A DNA stretch of 64,000 nt. Origin: Caldisericales bacterium. Lineage in GTDB: Bacteria > Caldisericota > Caldisericia > JAAYUI01. Under the pieces are notes generated by a model that searched no databases, was not told the DNA's origin, and saw only the letters and a program-made list of their open reading frames with translations. Positions 16,422 to 26,776 of this stretch are shown here, piece after piece (position 1 is the first letter of the stretch; each line of letters begins with the position of its first letter). The position numbers and the translations under genes were made by a program. Where the stretch lies: the NCBI GenBank assembly GCA_022707885.1, contig JAKIZT010000008.1, forward strand, positions 26,501-90,500, written 5' to 3'.

Positions 16422-17447
16422 ATGGACACAGGAACAATTAGTTATCTCCAAATGCAAATGGCGTTTTATGCGGTTATAGTTGCGCTGTTCCAGCTTTTGG
16501 TTACCTATCTTGCGGCTAGAATAATAAAGAATAAAGCCGAAGATCTTGTTGAGAGTCAGGAACGTGGCGCTAAATTTAATACATTGTTGCAAATTAAAAA
16601 CACAGTCGAAGATACTTGGAAGGAGCATAATGAATATTCAATAATTTTAAATTTCAAGAAAATAGCAATAGCTAGCTATGATTATAATAAATCAGAAAAA
16701 AAGGGTATTAAAGATGAGAATATGAAAAAATTATTAGATTCGTCATTAAATGATCGTTATACAAATCTCAAAAGAGATTTTAAGAACAATTTATCATTAA
16801 CTTCAGTCAAAAATATTTTAAGAGATCTTGATACTTTGGGTCTTCTAACAAAACGTGGAACAATACCAATTGATTTCTTGTTTGATTTTTATTCACGGAG
16901 AATAGTTGTTATGTGGTATTATCTTTATGATTTTAAAAAATTCCTGAAAGATAGAAACGAATTATTTATTGGCACAAAATTCGAAGTGTTGGCCCGTTTT
17001 GCATACAACTTCAGGATAAATACAAGCAAGAGGGATTCAGGTGGCACCCCTTCTTTTATCGATAGAGAGCCGTTTTTGCTCGATCCCAATACCTTACCAA
17101 GAACAGACATGCAGGCCGATCGTTGTGACTGGACAAAAACGATGTGGTTTGAGGACCCTTCTTTTAAGGAAAAGATCCGAAATTTCGGATTATTGACTTC
17201 AAATGATACGGAGCAAATCATAAGGAAAAGTAAAAATACTGAAGATGCAAATGAAAAAATAAATGAAGAAACAAAAAAAAGGGAGAAAGAATTTTTGATA
17301 AAAAAACAAGGGAAATATTTTACAGTTCAGAGCCAGAATAAGTACTATCAAAGATTTAAAGAATATCTTGAAAACCCAGATTTATATTCTGACAACCTTA
17401 AAAAATTTGTAGAGGAAGTAAATAGGAATAGAGACGATAAAAACTAG
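16422..17447 (+). CDS. Membrane-anchored hypothetical protein (DUF4760-like)
   Basis: A 341-residue protein. One membrane segment lies near residues 12-32, with the bulk (35-341) predicted cytosolic, helical and highly charged. The layout of a short N-terminal anchor, a region with many Tyr/Phe/Lys (FYSRRIVVMWYYLYDFKKFL) and a coiled-coil-like C-terminus resembles DUF4760-type proteins, but this is only a weak match. AAGGAAAG lies 7 nt before ATG 16422. The two-gene unit is AT-rich compared with its neighbours, and such pairs are often acquired or strain-specific. Confidence 0.6.
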   Translation: MDTGTISYLQMQMAFYAVIVALFQLLVTYLAARIIKNKAEDLVESQERGAKFNTLLQIKNTVEDTWKEHNEYSIILNFKKIAIASYDYNKSEKKGIKDENMKKLLDSSLNDRYTNLKRDFKNNLSLTSVKNILRDLDTLGLLTKRGTIPIDFLFDFYSRRIVVMWYYLYDFKKFLKDRNELFIGTKFEVLARFAYNFRINTSKRDSGGTPSFIDREPFLLDPNTLPRTDMQADRCDWTKTMWFEDPSFKEKIRNFGLLTSNDTEQIIRKSKNTEDANEKINEETKKREKEFLIKKQGKYFTVQSQNKYYQRFKEYLENPDLYSDNLKKFVEEVNRNRDDKN

Positions 17448-17468
17448 CTCTTTATTCTATTCATTTTC

Positions 17469-17930
17469 CTACTTTTCTGCCTCCTCCACCTTGCCGTCCT
17501 TGTGGAGCATAAGCTTGATGCCTTTATTGGTGAAAACCTCCTTGATCAGTTCGCTGTGCGGGTAGTCGTCATGGTAATGGAGCTCTTCAAGGTTTGGAAA
17601 AGTGTTTGCAATGACCTTTGCGCAGTGAAAGCACGGCAGTGTCGTGCAAAAAATCTGGGTAATGTCTTTTCTTGGTCCCTCATACCTCGAGATTGCGTTA
17701 ATTTCGGCGTGGATGACGGGGCACTGCCAGAGGTCTGATCCGGAAGCCAGAAGCTCCCTCTGGCAGGTGTCGCAGTGTGTCATTCCTGCCACAACGCCGT
17801 TGTAGCCAGTGGCCTTTATGTTGCCGTCTGAATCCACCAGCACACAGCCGACCTGGCGCCTGAGACATGTTGACCTTTTGGCAACGATGTCTGTTATCAT
17901 CATAAAATATGTTGGTTTGTCTGGTCTCAT
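17469..17930 (-). CDS. Deoxycytidylate (dCMP) deaminase-like protein (ComEB type)
   Basis: A 153-residue zinc-dependent deaminase. Catalytic signature: HAEINAI (His74, Glu76) and LPCFHCAK (Cys100, Cys103). Further Cys (CDTCQREL, LWQCP) and the segment QVGCVLVDSDGNI fit the dCMP/ComE deaminase group, which converts dCMP to dUMP for thymidylate synthesis. Its ATG overlaps the stop of the preceding stalk-domain gene by 4 nt (ATGA), so it is translated with it, although the two functions are unrelated. Confidence 0.88.
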   Translation of the reverse strand: MRPDKPTYFMMITDIVAKRSTCLRRQVGCVLVDSDGNIKATGYNGVVAGMTHCDTCQRELLASGSDLWQCPVIHAEINAISRYEGPRKDITQIFCTTLPCFHCAKVIANTFPNLEELHYHDDYPHSELIKEVFTNKGIKLMLHKDGKVEEAEK

Positions 17931-19576
17931 GGTTTTGCCGGATATGTTATCACTACTGTTTTAGTTGCCGCTTTCCATTCAATGGATGCGCCAAGCGCCT
18001 CTGTTATGAATCTCGTTGGTACAAATGTCGAGCCACCAATGACTTGTGGCGGAGGATTGACTGAAACAGGTTTTCCATCGACTGATGCGGTTGTCTTGCC
18101 AATCCACATTTCGACTTTCTTACCCTCAAGCGTGTATGTGACTTTCTTGGTCTGGTCGTCCCAGCCGATGTCTGCGCCCAGGCTTTCGCCCAAGAAGCGG
18201 AAAGGAACGAATGTCTTGCCGCTTATGATGACTGGCGCCTGAGGCAGGGCATTCTTTTTCTCTTCACCGTTTACCCAGGCATTTTTGGAGCCAACCATCA
18301 GGATAACGGTTGTGTAGGCCGAGAAGCTGACCTTGTATGTGAATTTTGTCTGGTTGCCACCCGGGTCAAATACTATGATGGTTATTGTGTTGGAGCCAAC
18401 CCTCAGTACCGTCTTGGCCTGGAACTTGCCATCTGGATCAATTATCGCAAGTTCCCCGTTTACGATGATTTGGGAGTTTGGTTCGGCAACACCGGTAACA
18501 TCCAGCACCTGTGTCCTTGTGACCAGCCCGTCCTTGAGGTTAACGACAGGTTTTATCGGGTTTGGCATGACCATTATCTCGTTTGAGGCATCGGAGAGGT
18601 TGCCATTCTGGTCAACCGACTTGATTGTGTAATAATAGATCAGGCCATTGGTGACGTTTGGGTCGGTGTATTGTGTGCCGGTGACGTAGAAATCGGTTAT
18701 TGCCACATCAGTATAGATGCCAGGGCTGTTTGACCTGAATATGTAGTAGCCAACAACGTTTGGTGATGCGATTGGTTTCCAGAAAAGGTGGGCCCTGCCA
18801 TCGCCTGGGTAGCCGACGAATATTTCTGGCGTGGATGGCGCAGGAGAGCCGGCGATTACAGTCAGTTTGACTGGAACTTCAATGACCGGCTGTTTTTCAT
18901 CATTGGACGTCACGATGATTGTTGCGAACTGGTCACCTGGCGGGAGGCCTTTTGCTGATGCTTTTATCTGTATTCCAGTGTTGTTGCCAGGAGAGACGAT
19001 GCCGTTTGTGGGATTGTAGGAGAGCCAGTCCTTGACTGTTGTGGTCGCCACCTGAAGAATGACTGGTACCTGCACAAGGCCGGCATTTGAGGCCAGAATG
19101 ACATTGCCCCTGTAAAGCTGTCCCGTGACCATTCCGTCAAGCTTGACAGTCACTGTTACAGAAACAACGGTTTTGTCTATATTGCGTATGAGGCATTTTA
19201 TCCATTCCACATCGCTTGAGGCTGTGACCTGGAGATATTGCTCTGTTGGGGCTGTACATGTAACGGTTTGTGAGACCTCGCCTTTGGGTGGCACAGTGCC
19301 GAAATCCAGGAAGCTGGGATAAACCAGCATGTTCCCATCTGGTGATGTCAGAGGCTGTGTTTTTGCCTTGCTGTAGGATTTGGATAGTGAAAATAGAAGG
19401 GAGCCGGAACCCCTGTTGAAGATGCCCATTGTGGCTGTTGCCGTTTCACCCTGCTTCGCAACGATGTTGATTTCTTTTGGAGAAAGCTCGATCAGTTTGT
19501 CATCCTGAGAGAGGGCAGTTTGAAAACACGGCATTATTACTAGAGCACACAATAAAAAAGCTGTCAGTTTCTTCAT
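17927..19576 (-). CDS. Secreted Ig/FN3 protein with C-terminal stalk domain
   Basis: A 549-residue exported protein. Residues 1-23 are a signal peptide ending ALS. Two Ig-like beta domains follow (about 28-125 and 130-240), then a fibronectin-type-III domain (about 250-345, with WKPIASPNVVGYYIFRS and YYYTIKSVD), a further bacterial Ig-like domain (about 348-425), and a stalk domain (about 430-547) with PVIISGKTFVPFRFLGESLG and the repeat PPQVIGGSTFVPTRFITEALG. The stalk ('copper amine oxidase N-terminal') domain is named for its homologue; it does not bind copper by itself. The protein has no catalytic motif, so it is likely structural or an adhesion module at the cell surface. AGGAG precedes the ATG. 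Confidence 0.85.
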   Translation of the reverse strand: MKKLTAFLLCALVIMPCFQTALSQDDKLIELSPKEINIVAKQGETATATMGIFNRGSGSLLFSLSKSYSKAKTQPLTSPDGNMLVYPSFLDFGTVPPKGEVSQTVTCTAPTEQYLQVTASSDVEWIKCLIRNIDKTVVSVTVTVKLDGMVTGQLYRGNVILASNAGLVQVPVILQVATTTVKDWLSYNPTNGIVSPGNNTGIQIKASAKGLPPGDQFATIIVTSNDEKQPVIEVPVKLTVIAGSPAPSTPEIFVGYPGDGRAHLFWKPIASPNVVGYYIFRSNSPGIYTDVAITDFYVTGTQYTDPNVTNGLIYYYTIKSVDQNGNLSDASNEIMVMPNPIKPVVNLKDGLVTRTQVLDVTGVAEPNSQIIVNGELAIIDPDGKFQAKTVLRVGSNTITIIVFDPGGNQTKFTYKVSFSAYTTVILMVGSKNAWVNGEEKKNALPQAPVIISGKTFVPFRFLGESLGADIGWDDQTKKVTYTLEGKKVEMWIGKTTASVDGKPVSVNPPPQVIGGSTFVPTRFITEALGASIEWKAATKTVVITYPAKP

Positions 19577-19637
19577 TTAAAGGCCACACTCCTTCCCATG
19601 CACTTCTATCACCATCTTAGGCGCTTTGGGTGCCATG

Positions 19638-20408
19638 TCAAAATCTTTCTACTTTACCTATTTCGATACCCAGCAGTTTGCTTGCGAGTTCAAAAAATTT
19701 TTTTGGATCACCGGAGGTCCACAAACTGACCTTGCCACTGCCCTCTAATATATTGTTTTGCATTATTACCCTTGCGAGCTGTCTGGCAACTGGCGGGCCA
19801 GTATCGATAATATTGATTTTCGAGGGGAGTATTTTTCTGATGGCACCAGTAAGAAATGGGTAGTGTGTGCACCCAAGCACCAGCTGGTCAAAACCTGTTT
19901 TCATGTAAGGCAACAGTATTTCCGAGAGGCATTCCTCAACCTCTTCGCCCTCGCATTTTCCCTGCTCTACAAGCTCCACAAGGTCACTTGATGGTATCAT
20001 TATTATATCCTTGTCCTGGGCAAAGAGGTTTACAAGCTGGAGAAAACGATCTCCAAGAGATGTCGCCTTTGTTGCCAGAACAGCTATCTTGCCACTCTCG
20101 GTTAGTGTTGTTGCCGGTTTTACTCCTGGCTCGACACCAATGAATGGTATTCTGGGAAATTCTACCCTCAATGTGGAGATTGCGTTCACGGTCGCCGTGT
20201 TGCAGGCAACCACTATTGCCTTTGCATCGAGTGAAATGAGTTTTTTTGTAATCAACCTGCTTCTCTCGATTATGAATTCTTTCGGTCTCTCGCCCCATGG
20301 GCAGTATGCCTCATCGCCAAAATAGGCATAGTCATGATTTGGGAGTATTTCCAGTGCATTTTTCAGAATAGAGAGTCCGCCAACCCCTGAGTCGAAGAAA
20401 CCTATCAT
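19638..20408 (-). CDS. murI: Glutamate racemase
   Basis: A 256-residue racemase that makes D-glutamate for peptidoglycan. Both catalytic Cys are present: Cys69 in VACNTATVNA and Cys180 in LGCTHYPF; FDSGVGG (5-11) and the DEAYCPWG loop complete the active site. Start ATG 20408 is preferred over the more upstream ATG 20420 because it forms an ATGA overlap with the stop of the flippase-like gene (20405) and yields the usual family N-terminus MIGFFDSG. The gene shows that the cell makes peptidoglycan. Confidence 0.95.
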   Translation of the reverse strand: MIGFFDSGVGGLSILKNALEILPNHDYAYFGDEAYCPWGERPKEFIIERSRLITKKLISLDAKAIVVACNTATVNAISTLRVEFPRIPFIGVEPGVKPATTLTESGKIAVLATKATSLGDRFLQLVNLFAQDKDIIMIPSSDLVELVEQGKCEGEEVEECLSEILLPYMKTGFDQLVLGCTHYPFLTGAIRKILPSKINIIDTGPPVARQLARVIMQNNILEGSGKVSLWTSGDPKKFFELASKLLGIEIGKVERF

Positions 20409-21526
20409 TTCAGGGTGCATCCTTCACATTCCGGAACGCTGGCAGATGTTTTGTCCCCGTTTTGGGGTGCTGCGCAAGCAGCCGGCTTCACTTTCTTGCC
20501 CAATGCCCAAAAGGCAATTGGCAAACCGACAAGCATGTTTAGATGGTAATCTATCAATCTGTAAACGAGCACGAACGGTGAAAGGTTACCGGGGTTTGCA
20601 ACAAGCCCCTTAAAGAGTGTTCCAAGACCTATTTCTACGCCACCAGAGGCACCGGGTGTTGGCACCCAGATTGTAATCAGTTGGGATATTATTGATGTTG
20701 CGACAACAATCATCAGTGGAATATTCTCACCAAAAGAAAGCAGAACAAAAAATGGGACGGTTTTCAGAAGAAACCATGAAACAAGGCTCGTAAAAATTGT
20801 CAGGGCAAGATAAACTTTGTTCCCCCCGAAGATCATCCTCGAAGAATTTTTTACCGAGTCGAGAAATCTGTAACCTTTTGCTATACATTCATCGACCGTA
20901 GACACTTTAACAAGCTTTCTTACAAAGCCGATCTTTGAAACCATGTTGACCAAAAATGAAAAAAACTTGGGATTGAGGAGTGCAGCGATGCCTATTGCGA
21001 TGAGAGCAATCATCATTGCAAGTGTCAAGGCAAATGTCCACCCTATAAAGCTTGACAAGTTGCTGTCAAATCCGAACAAAACTGCTACAGCTACAGCAAG
21101 AACAAGAAATATCCTTGTCGAGACAGATATTATTCCTCTGGCAATTACCATCACGGTCCCTTCTGCTACTGAGAAACCCTGATCGAGTAAAAAGTATATC
21201 TGGAAAGGTTTTCCACCAGATGTCGCTGGTGTGACATTCGAAAAGAAGTTGCCAATGAAGAAAATCAGCATCATTCCCCAAAAACTCGGCTTTTTCCCGA
21301 GCGTTTTGGCAAGCAAGTAAAGTTGCAGGGCTTCTGTAAAGTATGTAGAGACATTGATGACGATGGCGGCAAGAATGAACCATAGATTTGTTTTGCCAAG
21401 AGACTTCAGAGCCGATCCAAAATCACCTCCAGTTGCAAACTGCATTACAAAGAGAGCAGCAATGATTGAAAGTGCCCCTGCATAGAGCATGTAACGGATG
21501 ATTTGTGCCTTTGTGATTTTTACCAT
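20405..21526 (-). CDS. Flippase-like membrane protein (UPF0104/LPG-synthase TM region family)
   Basis: A 373-residue protein with about eight membrane helices. It belongs to the family defined by the transmembrane part of lysylphosphatidylglycerol synthase (PF03706): FIGNFFSNVTPATSGGKPFQIYFL, VIARGIISVSTRIFLV and WVPTPGASGGVEIGLG are the usual conserved blocks. Members move lipids or lipid-linked sugars across the membrane; the substrate here is unknown. It is a tandem paralogue of the gene at 21599, with the same motifs. No strong ribosome-binding site; TATAAT lies 15 nt before the ATG, right after the terminator of the paralogue. Confidence 0.85.
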   Translation of the reverse strand: MVKITKAQIIRYMLYAGALSIIAALFVMQFATGGDFGSALKSLGKTNLWFILAAIVINVSTYFTEALQLYLLAKTLGKKPSFWGMMLIFFIGNFFSNVTPATSGGKPFQIYFLLDQGFSVAEGTVMVIARGIISVSTRIFLVLAVAVAVLFGFDSNLSSFIGWTFALTLAMMIALIAIGIAALLNPKFFSFLVNMVSKIGFVRKLVKVSTVDECIAKGYRFLDSVKNSSRMIFGGNKVYLALTIFTSLVSWFLLKTVPFFVLLSFGENIPLMIVVATSIISQLITIWVPTPGASGGVEIGLGTLFKGLVANPGNLSPFVLVYRLIDYHLNMLVGLPIAFWALGKKVKPAACAAPQNGDKTSASVPECEGCTLK

Positions 21527-21550
21527 TTTTTCAACCAGGACATTATAACA

Positions 21551-21581
21551 AAAAAAGCCCCAAAATCATTGGGGCTTTTTT
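21551..21581 (-). terminator. Intrinsic terminator
   Basis: A 13-bp stem (21551-21563 with 69-81) around the loop AATCA, with six A/T pairs at its base that supply the U-run. It lies 18 nt after the second flippase-like gene and separates it from the next one. Confidence 0.9.
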
Positions 21582-21598
21582 CTTTTGGTTTTTCTATC

Positions 21599-22756
21599 TC
21601 AATGTGTCCTGTGTTCTGAGGCAAGTTCTTCCTGTGCCATCTTCTCTTTTTCTTCTTCCATTCTCTGGCTTATCTGGCTGGTTAATGCCGATAAATCGGC
21701 ATTGCTTGTATTCTTCCCAAGCTTTTTGGACAAAAGCCTAAGGGCTATGGGGGCACCGACAAGGACATCCATGTGGTAATCCATTAGTCTGTAAATGAAT
21801 ACAAATAACCCTATGTTTCCAGGGGTTTGCATGGTTGACGCAAATGCCAGCATGCCAGTTTCTATACCTCCAACGGCACCTGGTGTTGGCACCCATGCGG
21901 TGGCAAGCTGTGAAATTACACCTATTGCAAAAATAACAAATATATTTGGGTGCTCATTTAGAGCAAGCATGATAAAAAATGGCATGGTTTTCAGGAGCAA
22001 CCATGTCAGGATTGAGTTTAGGATGGCACCTATCATATAGAGCTTCTTCCCCTGTATAAGCAATTTTGCAGATGATCTTATTTCGCCAAGAAAAAGCTCG
22101 CCTTTTGATATAAATTCTTCGGGATTTTGTATTTTTGCTATCTTGCGGATCCAGCGGAACCTTGAAAAGAATTTGACCAGAAAGGAAAAAATATGTGGGT
22201 TTGTAATAATTATAAACCCGGCTACCACAAGGAGCGCAAAAGCTGCCAGGGTGATGTAGAAAATCAAGTCAAATGTGAAATTAAGGTTCAACCTGAAAAT
22301 TCCCAATGCTATCAGGGCTACCGTTACAAGCACATATAGGATCCTCACCATTACAGATATGAGTCCCCTGACTGCCACCATGACCATTCCCTCTGCCACA
22401 GAGAAGCCATCATCCATCAGGAAATAAATCTGGAATGCTTCACCACCTGATGTTGAAGGAGTTGCATTTGAGAAAAAATTTCCCACAAAATATACCTGCA
22501 TCATCCGCCAGAAACCTGGTTTTTTACTCAATGCCCTTGAGAGAAACCATAGCTGGAAAGCCTCGCAAAAAAAAGATGCAACATTACAAAGCGCTGCTGC
22601 TAGTATCCACCACCAGTTTGCCTTTGCGATGGCCTCACCCATTTTAGAGAAGTCAAAACCTGTGGAAAACTGCATGATAATGAAGATGATTACAAAAGAT
22701 ATCAACCCTGCAAATATAATGTACCTTGTGAGGGTTTTGGCAGTCATTTTGGCCAT
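21599..22756 (-). CDS. Flippase-like membrane protein, paralogue
   Basis: A 385-residue multispanning protein of the same family as the gene at 20405. Shared blocks: YFVGNFFSNATPSTSGGEAFQIYFL, GMVMVAVRGLISVMVRI and WVPTPGAVGGIETGML. The ends differ: this copy has a longer, polar C-terminus (SQRMEEEKEKMAQEEL) that may extend into the cytosol. AAGGGGA precedes ATG 22756. Presence of two unlike copies suggests two lipid or glycan substrates. The gene is the last of the operon that begins at 27676. Confidence 0.85.
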   Translation of the reverse strand: MAKMTAKTLTRYIIFAGLISFVIIFIIMQFSTGFDFSKMGEAIAKANWWWILAAALCNVASFFCEAFQLWFLSRALSKKPGFWRMMQVYFVGNFFSNATPSTSGGEAFQIYFLMDDGFSVAEGMVMVAVRGLISVMVRILYVLVTVALIALGIFRLNLNFTFDLIFYITLAAFALLVVAGFIIITNPHIFSFLVKFFSRFRWIRKIAKIQNPEEFISKGELFLGEIRSSAKLLIQGKKLYMIGAILNSILTWLLLKTMPFFIMLALNEHPNIFVIFAIGVISQLATAWVPTPGAVGGIETGMLAFASTMQTPGNIGLFVFIYRLMDYHMDVLVGAPIALRLLSKKLGKNTSNADLSALTSQISQRMEEEKEKMAQEELASEHRTH

Positions 22757-22774
22757 GTGTCTAGTCCCCTTGTT

Positions 22775-23809
22775 TTAGATTCTGCATTCACCACCGGAGG
22801 CAGAAATAATGAAAGCTTCGTCACCTGGCTGGATTGTCTCGTTTTGTGATGGGTTCACCATCATTTTGCCGTCCCTTATGAGTGCAACCACGACCATTTC
22901 CGATTGGCCATAAAGCGCCATTACGAATTCCTCATATCTTTTTCCATGAAAAGATACAGGAACAGATATCCTTCCAAGTGATCCGGGTGATTCGGTTTTA
23001 AGCAATATTTGCATCAATTCTGCCACACCAGGATTAGACACGGAACGCGACAAAAGGTCTCCTGCCACCTCCGACCTGACGATAATCTCGTCCACTCCTG
23101 CGTGGCGCAGGTATTCCGCATCTTCCTCAAGTAAAACTTCGCAGATGACCCTGCACCTGTTTTTGGAAACCCTCTTCACTGCAAGCGCAGTGAGTATCAC
23201 CTTTGAATCGGTGTTTCTGGCGTTGATTTCAAAATCAGCCAGCACAACAGCAGCCTTCGCGTGCTCGGCGGACGCCCTGTCGAGGTTTTCAAGTCTTGTG
23301 GGGTCTCCCTTGATGAAATATGTATCTTGCTGGATTGAAGACGGTGGTTCAATGTCTGCCATTACAACAATTCCTATCTGTTTTTCCTGGCATTCCCTGT
23401 AGAGGTCTCCGATGATTCTCAGGCCATTCTCGTTCCATCCCAAAACCAGTAAATGGTTCCTGAACCTTTCAGTCTTGTTTTGATTCATTCTTTTGACCAC
23501 TCTTTCGATAAGGGTACTGGCCAGTGTGGCAGTGAGGCCAGCTATCATGATTATTCCGGAGAACATGGCAAGAATGGCTATCACCCTGCCAATTGATGTT
23601 ATGGGTACAACGTCTCCATACCCGACAGTGGACATTGTGACAACAGTCCACCACACTGCGTCAAGGAAATTTTTTATCGAGGAACCCGGTAGTCCGCCTT
23701 CAGCTATGTAGATTGCCGAGGCAAGGATGAAAATTGGAACAATAACAATTCCAAGCCATATAAAGACCCTTTTTGTGGCTTTTTTAAGAATGCTAGATTT
23801 TTTCGCCAC
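22775..23809 (-). CDS. Potassium channel with TrkA/RCK domain
   Basis: A 344-residue homologue of Ca2+- or ligand-gated K+ channels. The pore has the selectivity filter TVGYGD (61-66) between two membrane helices (about 15-35 and 70-95). A Rossmann-type RCK-N domain follows (about 118-240; [16 protein letters not shown], then the ...D-x-T-R-L... binding site), then an RCK-C domain (about 255-340). The start is GTG at 23809, with 17 nt of overlap with the SPFH gene. No clear ribosome-binding site is present, so coupling is probable. The channel sets membrane potential and K+ content. Confidence 0.92.
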   Translation of the reverse strand: MAKKSSILKKATKRVFIWLGIVIVPIFILASAIYIAEGGLPGSSIKNFLDAVWWTVVTMSTVGYGDVVPITSIGRVIAILAMFSGIIMIAGLTATLASTLIERVVKRMNQNKTERFRNHLLVLGWNENGLRIIGDLYRECQEKQIGIVVMADIEPPSSIQQDTYFIKGDPTRLENLDRASAEHAKAAVVLADFEINARNTDSKVILTALAVKRVSKNRCRVICEVLLEEDAEYLRHAGVDEIIVRSEVAGDLLSRSVSNPGVAELMQILLKTESPGSLGRISVPVSFHGKRYEEFVMALYGQSEMVVVALIRDGKMMVNPSQNETIQPGDEAFIISASGGECRI

Positions 23810-24794
23810 AGTTTGGGCAGAACTTTGCGCCTTCCGGTACAGACTGGCCGCACTTTTTACAGTTTAACTGGAGATTTTTCCCACAATTAGGACAGAACTT
23901 GGTATTTTGTTGTATAGGTTTGCCACATTCCGGGCAGGTTTCATTGGAAACTTTGGTTTCGGTTCCTTTTGCCAGATTTTCAACTATCTTGCCGCCCATT
24001 ACAAGTCCAGCACCTATCTGAGTTGCTGATCCGACCAGTCCTTCGCCGCCCTTTTCCATGCCTTTTGCGGCCTTGTATGCCAGATAGGCGTTCATGTCTT
24101 TTATGACTCCCATTCCGGCCCTTTCATCTATTGCTGTCTCGACTTCTGGAGGAAGACCTATTGATTCGATAAATGCAGCAGGGCAGGAAAGACCAAATTT
24201 GGACACTTCGCTATTGATCAGTTTTGAAAGCTGGTCGCCGATTTCCTGGTAGATTTTTGGGAGGTCAAAGACGGTGGTCACGGTCTCGCCGAGCATATCG
24301 GTAAATTTTGAGGCCACGATACCGCGCATGAAATCTTCGATCTTGCCGCGGGTCATGAAACCCCTTGTACCCACTATTTCTGTAACAAACTTTTTTGGGT
24401 CGTCCACTCTCAGGGTGTAGTTGCCAAAGGCCTTTATCCTTACGACTCCAAGTTCTTTGTCGCGGAAAGGTATTGAATCAGGTGTTCCGAATTTGAAGCC
24501 TGGCATCTGAACTGTAGAGATGAAAAGTACCTCTGCCCTGAAGGGAGATTTGAAGCCGTAAGGAAGGGAAAGCAACTGGGTCAGTATGGGAATGTTCTCG
24601 GTGGAAAGCGTGTACTTGCCTGGGCCGAACATATCGGCCACTTTGCCGTTTGACATAAAGATGGCAAGCTGGCCCTCTCGAACAATGAGTTGGGCACCCA
24701 TCTTGATGTCTGCAGAACCCTGCGGTGGTTCCCTGTGGAGCAGTTCAACACCGGAGTTGTCCAGCCATTCAATTATCTCAAGAAATATCCCCAC
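23793..24794 (-). CDS. SPFH-domain protein with C-terminal zinc ribbons
   Basis: A 333-residue protein. Residues 20-240 form an SPFH/Band-7-type domain of the 'virion core protein' class ([20 protein letters not shown] near the start; [11 protein letters not shown] and [20 protein letters not shown] later), then a Gly-rich linker, then two zinc ribbons ([38 protein letters not shown]). Members are membrane-associated scaffolds of uncertain role. I place the start at GTG 24794, four bases after AGGAGG; an ATG at 24821 has no ribosome-binding site. It overlaps lysS by 17 nt. Confidence 0.85.
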   Translation of the reverse strand: MGIFLEIIEWLDNSGVELLHREPPQGSADIKMGAQLIVREGQLAIFMSNGKVADMFGPGKYTLSTENIPILTQLLSLPYGFKSPFRAEVLFISTVQMPGFKFGTPDSIPFRDKELGVVRIKAFGNYTLRVDDPKKFVTEIVGTRGFMTRGKIEDFMRGIVASKFTDMLGETVTTVFDLPKIYQEIGDQLSKLINSEVSKFGLSCPAAFIESIGLPPEVETAIDERAGMGVIKDMNAYLAYKAAKGMEKGGEGLVGSATQIGAGLVMGGKIVENLAKGTETKVSNETCPECGKPIQQNTKFCPNCGKNLQLNCKKCGQSVPEGAKFCPNCGEKI

Positions 24795-26241
24795 TTTGCC
24801 TCCTGAGTTGAGGGAACGCAAGTACTTCCCTTATTGAAACCTGGTCTGTTAAAAGCATAACAATCCTGTCAATGCCTATTCCAAGTCCTCCAGTTGGCGG
24901 CATGCCAACTGCTAGTGTTTCAACAAAGTCTGTATCAGTCTGATGAGCTTCTTCATCTCCGCTACTTCTGGCTTTTTCCTGGCCCTCAAACCTGTTCAAC
25001 TGGTCTTGCGGATCATTGAGCTCTGAGAAAGCGTTTCCTACTTCGTAACCTGCGATGACTGGCTGGAACCTTTCAACCCACATGGTTTCGCCTGGGATGA
25101 GTTTTGCCAGTGGCGAAAGCTCTATCGGATAATTGTAAATGAAGGTTGGGTTTTTGATTTTTGGCTCGACAAGTTTTTTCAGTGTTTCATCGCAGAAACC
25201 ACCAAAACCAGGCTTCTTTTCCATCTTGACGCCATTTTCCTGAAGGAAAGCAAATGCAAACTTTGCGTCCCTGAGTTTTTCGATCTCGACGCCGGCATAT
25301 TCCTTGAATGCTTCTGTCATTGTCAATCTTTTCCATGGCGGTGTCAGATCAATTTCCCCACCCTGAAAATTGATGACAAAGGATCCGGTGATTGTTTTCG
25401 CGACAGATGAAATCATCCTCTCGGTAATGTCCATCATGTCGTGGTAGTCTGCCCAGGCCTGGTAAAGTTCCATGATTGTGAACTCTGGATTGTGGACGAG
25501 TGATATGCCTTCATTCCTGAAAGCCTTGCCGATCTCGAATACTTTTGGCATTCCACCGACAATTAGTCTTTTGAGGTAGAGTTCCGGGGCGATCCTGAGA
25601 TAAAGGTCCATATCAAGCGCATTGTGATGGGTCATGAATGGTTTTGCCAGTGCACCACCATAGAGCGGCTGGAGTGTCGGGGTTTCGACTTCCTCAAAAC
25701 CTTCATTCCACAGGAACTCTCTTATCGCCCTGATTATCCTGGTTCTTTTGCTAAAGCGCTCCCTGACCTCCGAATTTGCAATCATGTCCAGGTGGCGCTT
25801 TCTGTATCTTATCTCAGAATCTTTCAGGCCGTGCCATTTTTCTGGCAGTCCTTCCAGTGCCTTGGTTGCCCACATGAATTCTTTTGTGTGGATGGTCACT
25901 TCGCCAGTTCTGGTTTTGAACACCGAACCAGTCACTACAACGAGGTCGCCAACATCGAGCGCATCTCTTATCAAGCCATAGATCTCTTCGCCTACATCAT
26001 CAACCCTGACGTAAAGCTGTATCGGGCCGGTATCATCTGCCACAACAAGGAACATGGCTTTGCCGTGGCCGCGTTGGGCAGTTATTCTACCAGCTATTGT
26101 TACAGTCTGGTTTTCAAACTTCTCAAAGTTGGCCTTTACTGTTTCTGCCTCGGAAGTTGGTTTCGGGACCCTTGGTGGGTATACATCTTTTCCGGCCTCG
26201 CGCAGCTTGGCCAGCTTTGCCATCATTGATTCATTGAACAT
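24778..26241 (-). CDS. lysS: Lysyl-tRNA synthetase, class II
   Basis: A 487-residue synthetase that charges tRNA-Lys. An OB-fold anticodon-binding domain occupies about 45-150 ([20 protein letters not shown]). The catalytic core shows motif 2 ([12 protein letters not shown], then [17 protein letters not shown]) and motif 3 ([15 protein letters not shown]), and ends with the usual [11 protein letters not shown]. Length and order fit class II LysRS. AGAGGATAAG precedes ATG 26241. The gene sits 4 nt after greA, as in many bacteria where greA and lysS are neighbours. Confidence 0.97.
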   Translation of the reverse strand: MFNESMMAKLAKLREAGKDVYPPRVPKPTSEAETVKANFEKFENQTVTIAGRITAQRGHGKAMFLVVADDTGPIQLYVRVDDVGEEIYGLIRDALDVGDLVVVTGSVFKTRTGEVTIHTKEFMWATKALEGLPEKWHGLKDSEIRYRKRHLDMIANSEVRERFSKRTRIIRAIREFLWNEGFEEVETPTLQPLYGGALAKPFMTHHNALDMDLYLRIAPELYLKRLIVGGMPKVFEIGKAFRNEGISLVHNPEFTIMELYQAWADYHDMMDITERMISSVAKTITGSFVINFQGGEIDLTPPWKRLTMTEAFKEYAGVEIEKLRDAKFAFAFLQENGVKMEKKPGFGGFCDETLKKLVEPKIKNPTFIYNYPIELSPLAKLIPGETMWVERFQPVIAGYEVGNAFSELNDPQDQLNRFEGQEKARSSGDEEAHQTDTDFVETLAVGMPPTGGLGIGIDRIVMLLTDQVSIREVLAFPQLRRQSGDIS

Positions 26242-26245
26242 TGTC

Positions 26246-26764
26246 TTATCCTCTGGATATCTTCAGTATTCTGTATTTTACGTCACCCTTTGGGGTAACA
26301 ACGCGGACAACATCACCGGTCTCATGGCCGAGCAGTTCCCTGCCAAGCGGAGACACATTTGAAATCTTGTCCTCTTGCGGTTTTGCCTCATATGTGCCAA
26401 CGATTGTCACTGTTATGTTTTCGTGGGTGCTAAGATTGACAACTGTTACAGTGCAGCCGATATTGACTTCGTGCAAATCTACATCTTCGGATTCAATTAT
26501 TTCACAGTCTGAAAGTATATTTTCGAGCTGTTGTATCCTGCCCTCGATGAATGCCTGGTCTTTTTTGGCCTCGTCATATTCGGCATTTTCCGATATGTCT
26601 CCGAAAGTCTTTGCTTGCCTGATTCTTTCGGCAATCTCCTGCCTTTTGTTGTTTTTCAGATCCTCTAGCTCGGAATACAGTTTTTTGTAGCCTTCTCTTG
26701 TTAGAAGGTGTTCGCTGCCATGTTTTATCTGCGGTTTTGCTTCTTCATTCTGCTTTGTGCTCAT
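26246..26764 (-). CDS. greA: Transcription elongation factor GreA
   Basis: A 172-residue factor that reactivates backtracked RNA polymerase by stimulating transcript cleavage. The N-terminal coiled coil holds GDISENAEYDEAK (55-67) with the two acidic residues (Asp56, Glu59) that enter the active site. The C-terminal domain (about 98-170) has SPLGRELLGHETGDVV. A 17-residue N-terminal extension precedes the coil compared with the usual about 158 residues. Start: AAGGAGAGG before ATG 26764. Confidence 0.95.
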   Translation of the reverse strand: MSTKQNEEAKPQIKHGSEHLLTREGYKKLYSELEDLKNNKRQEIAERIRQAKTFGDISENAEYDEAKKDQAFIEGRIQQLENILSDCEIIESEDVDLHEVNIGCTVTVVNLSTHENITVTIVGTYEAKPQEDKISNVSPLGRELLGHETGDVVRVVTPKGDVKYRILKISRG

Positions 26765-26776
26765 GATGTCCTCTCC

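Noticed and set aside
25624..26229. A 201-codon plus-strand frame antisense to lysS
   Set aside because: lysS has all class II motifs on the other strand.
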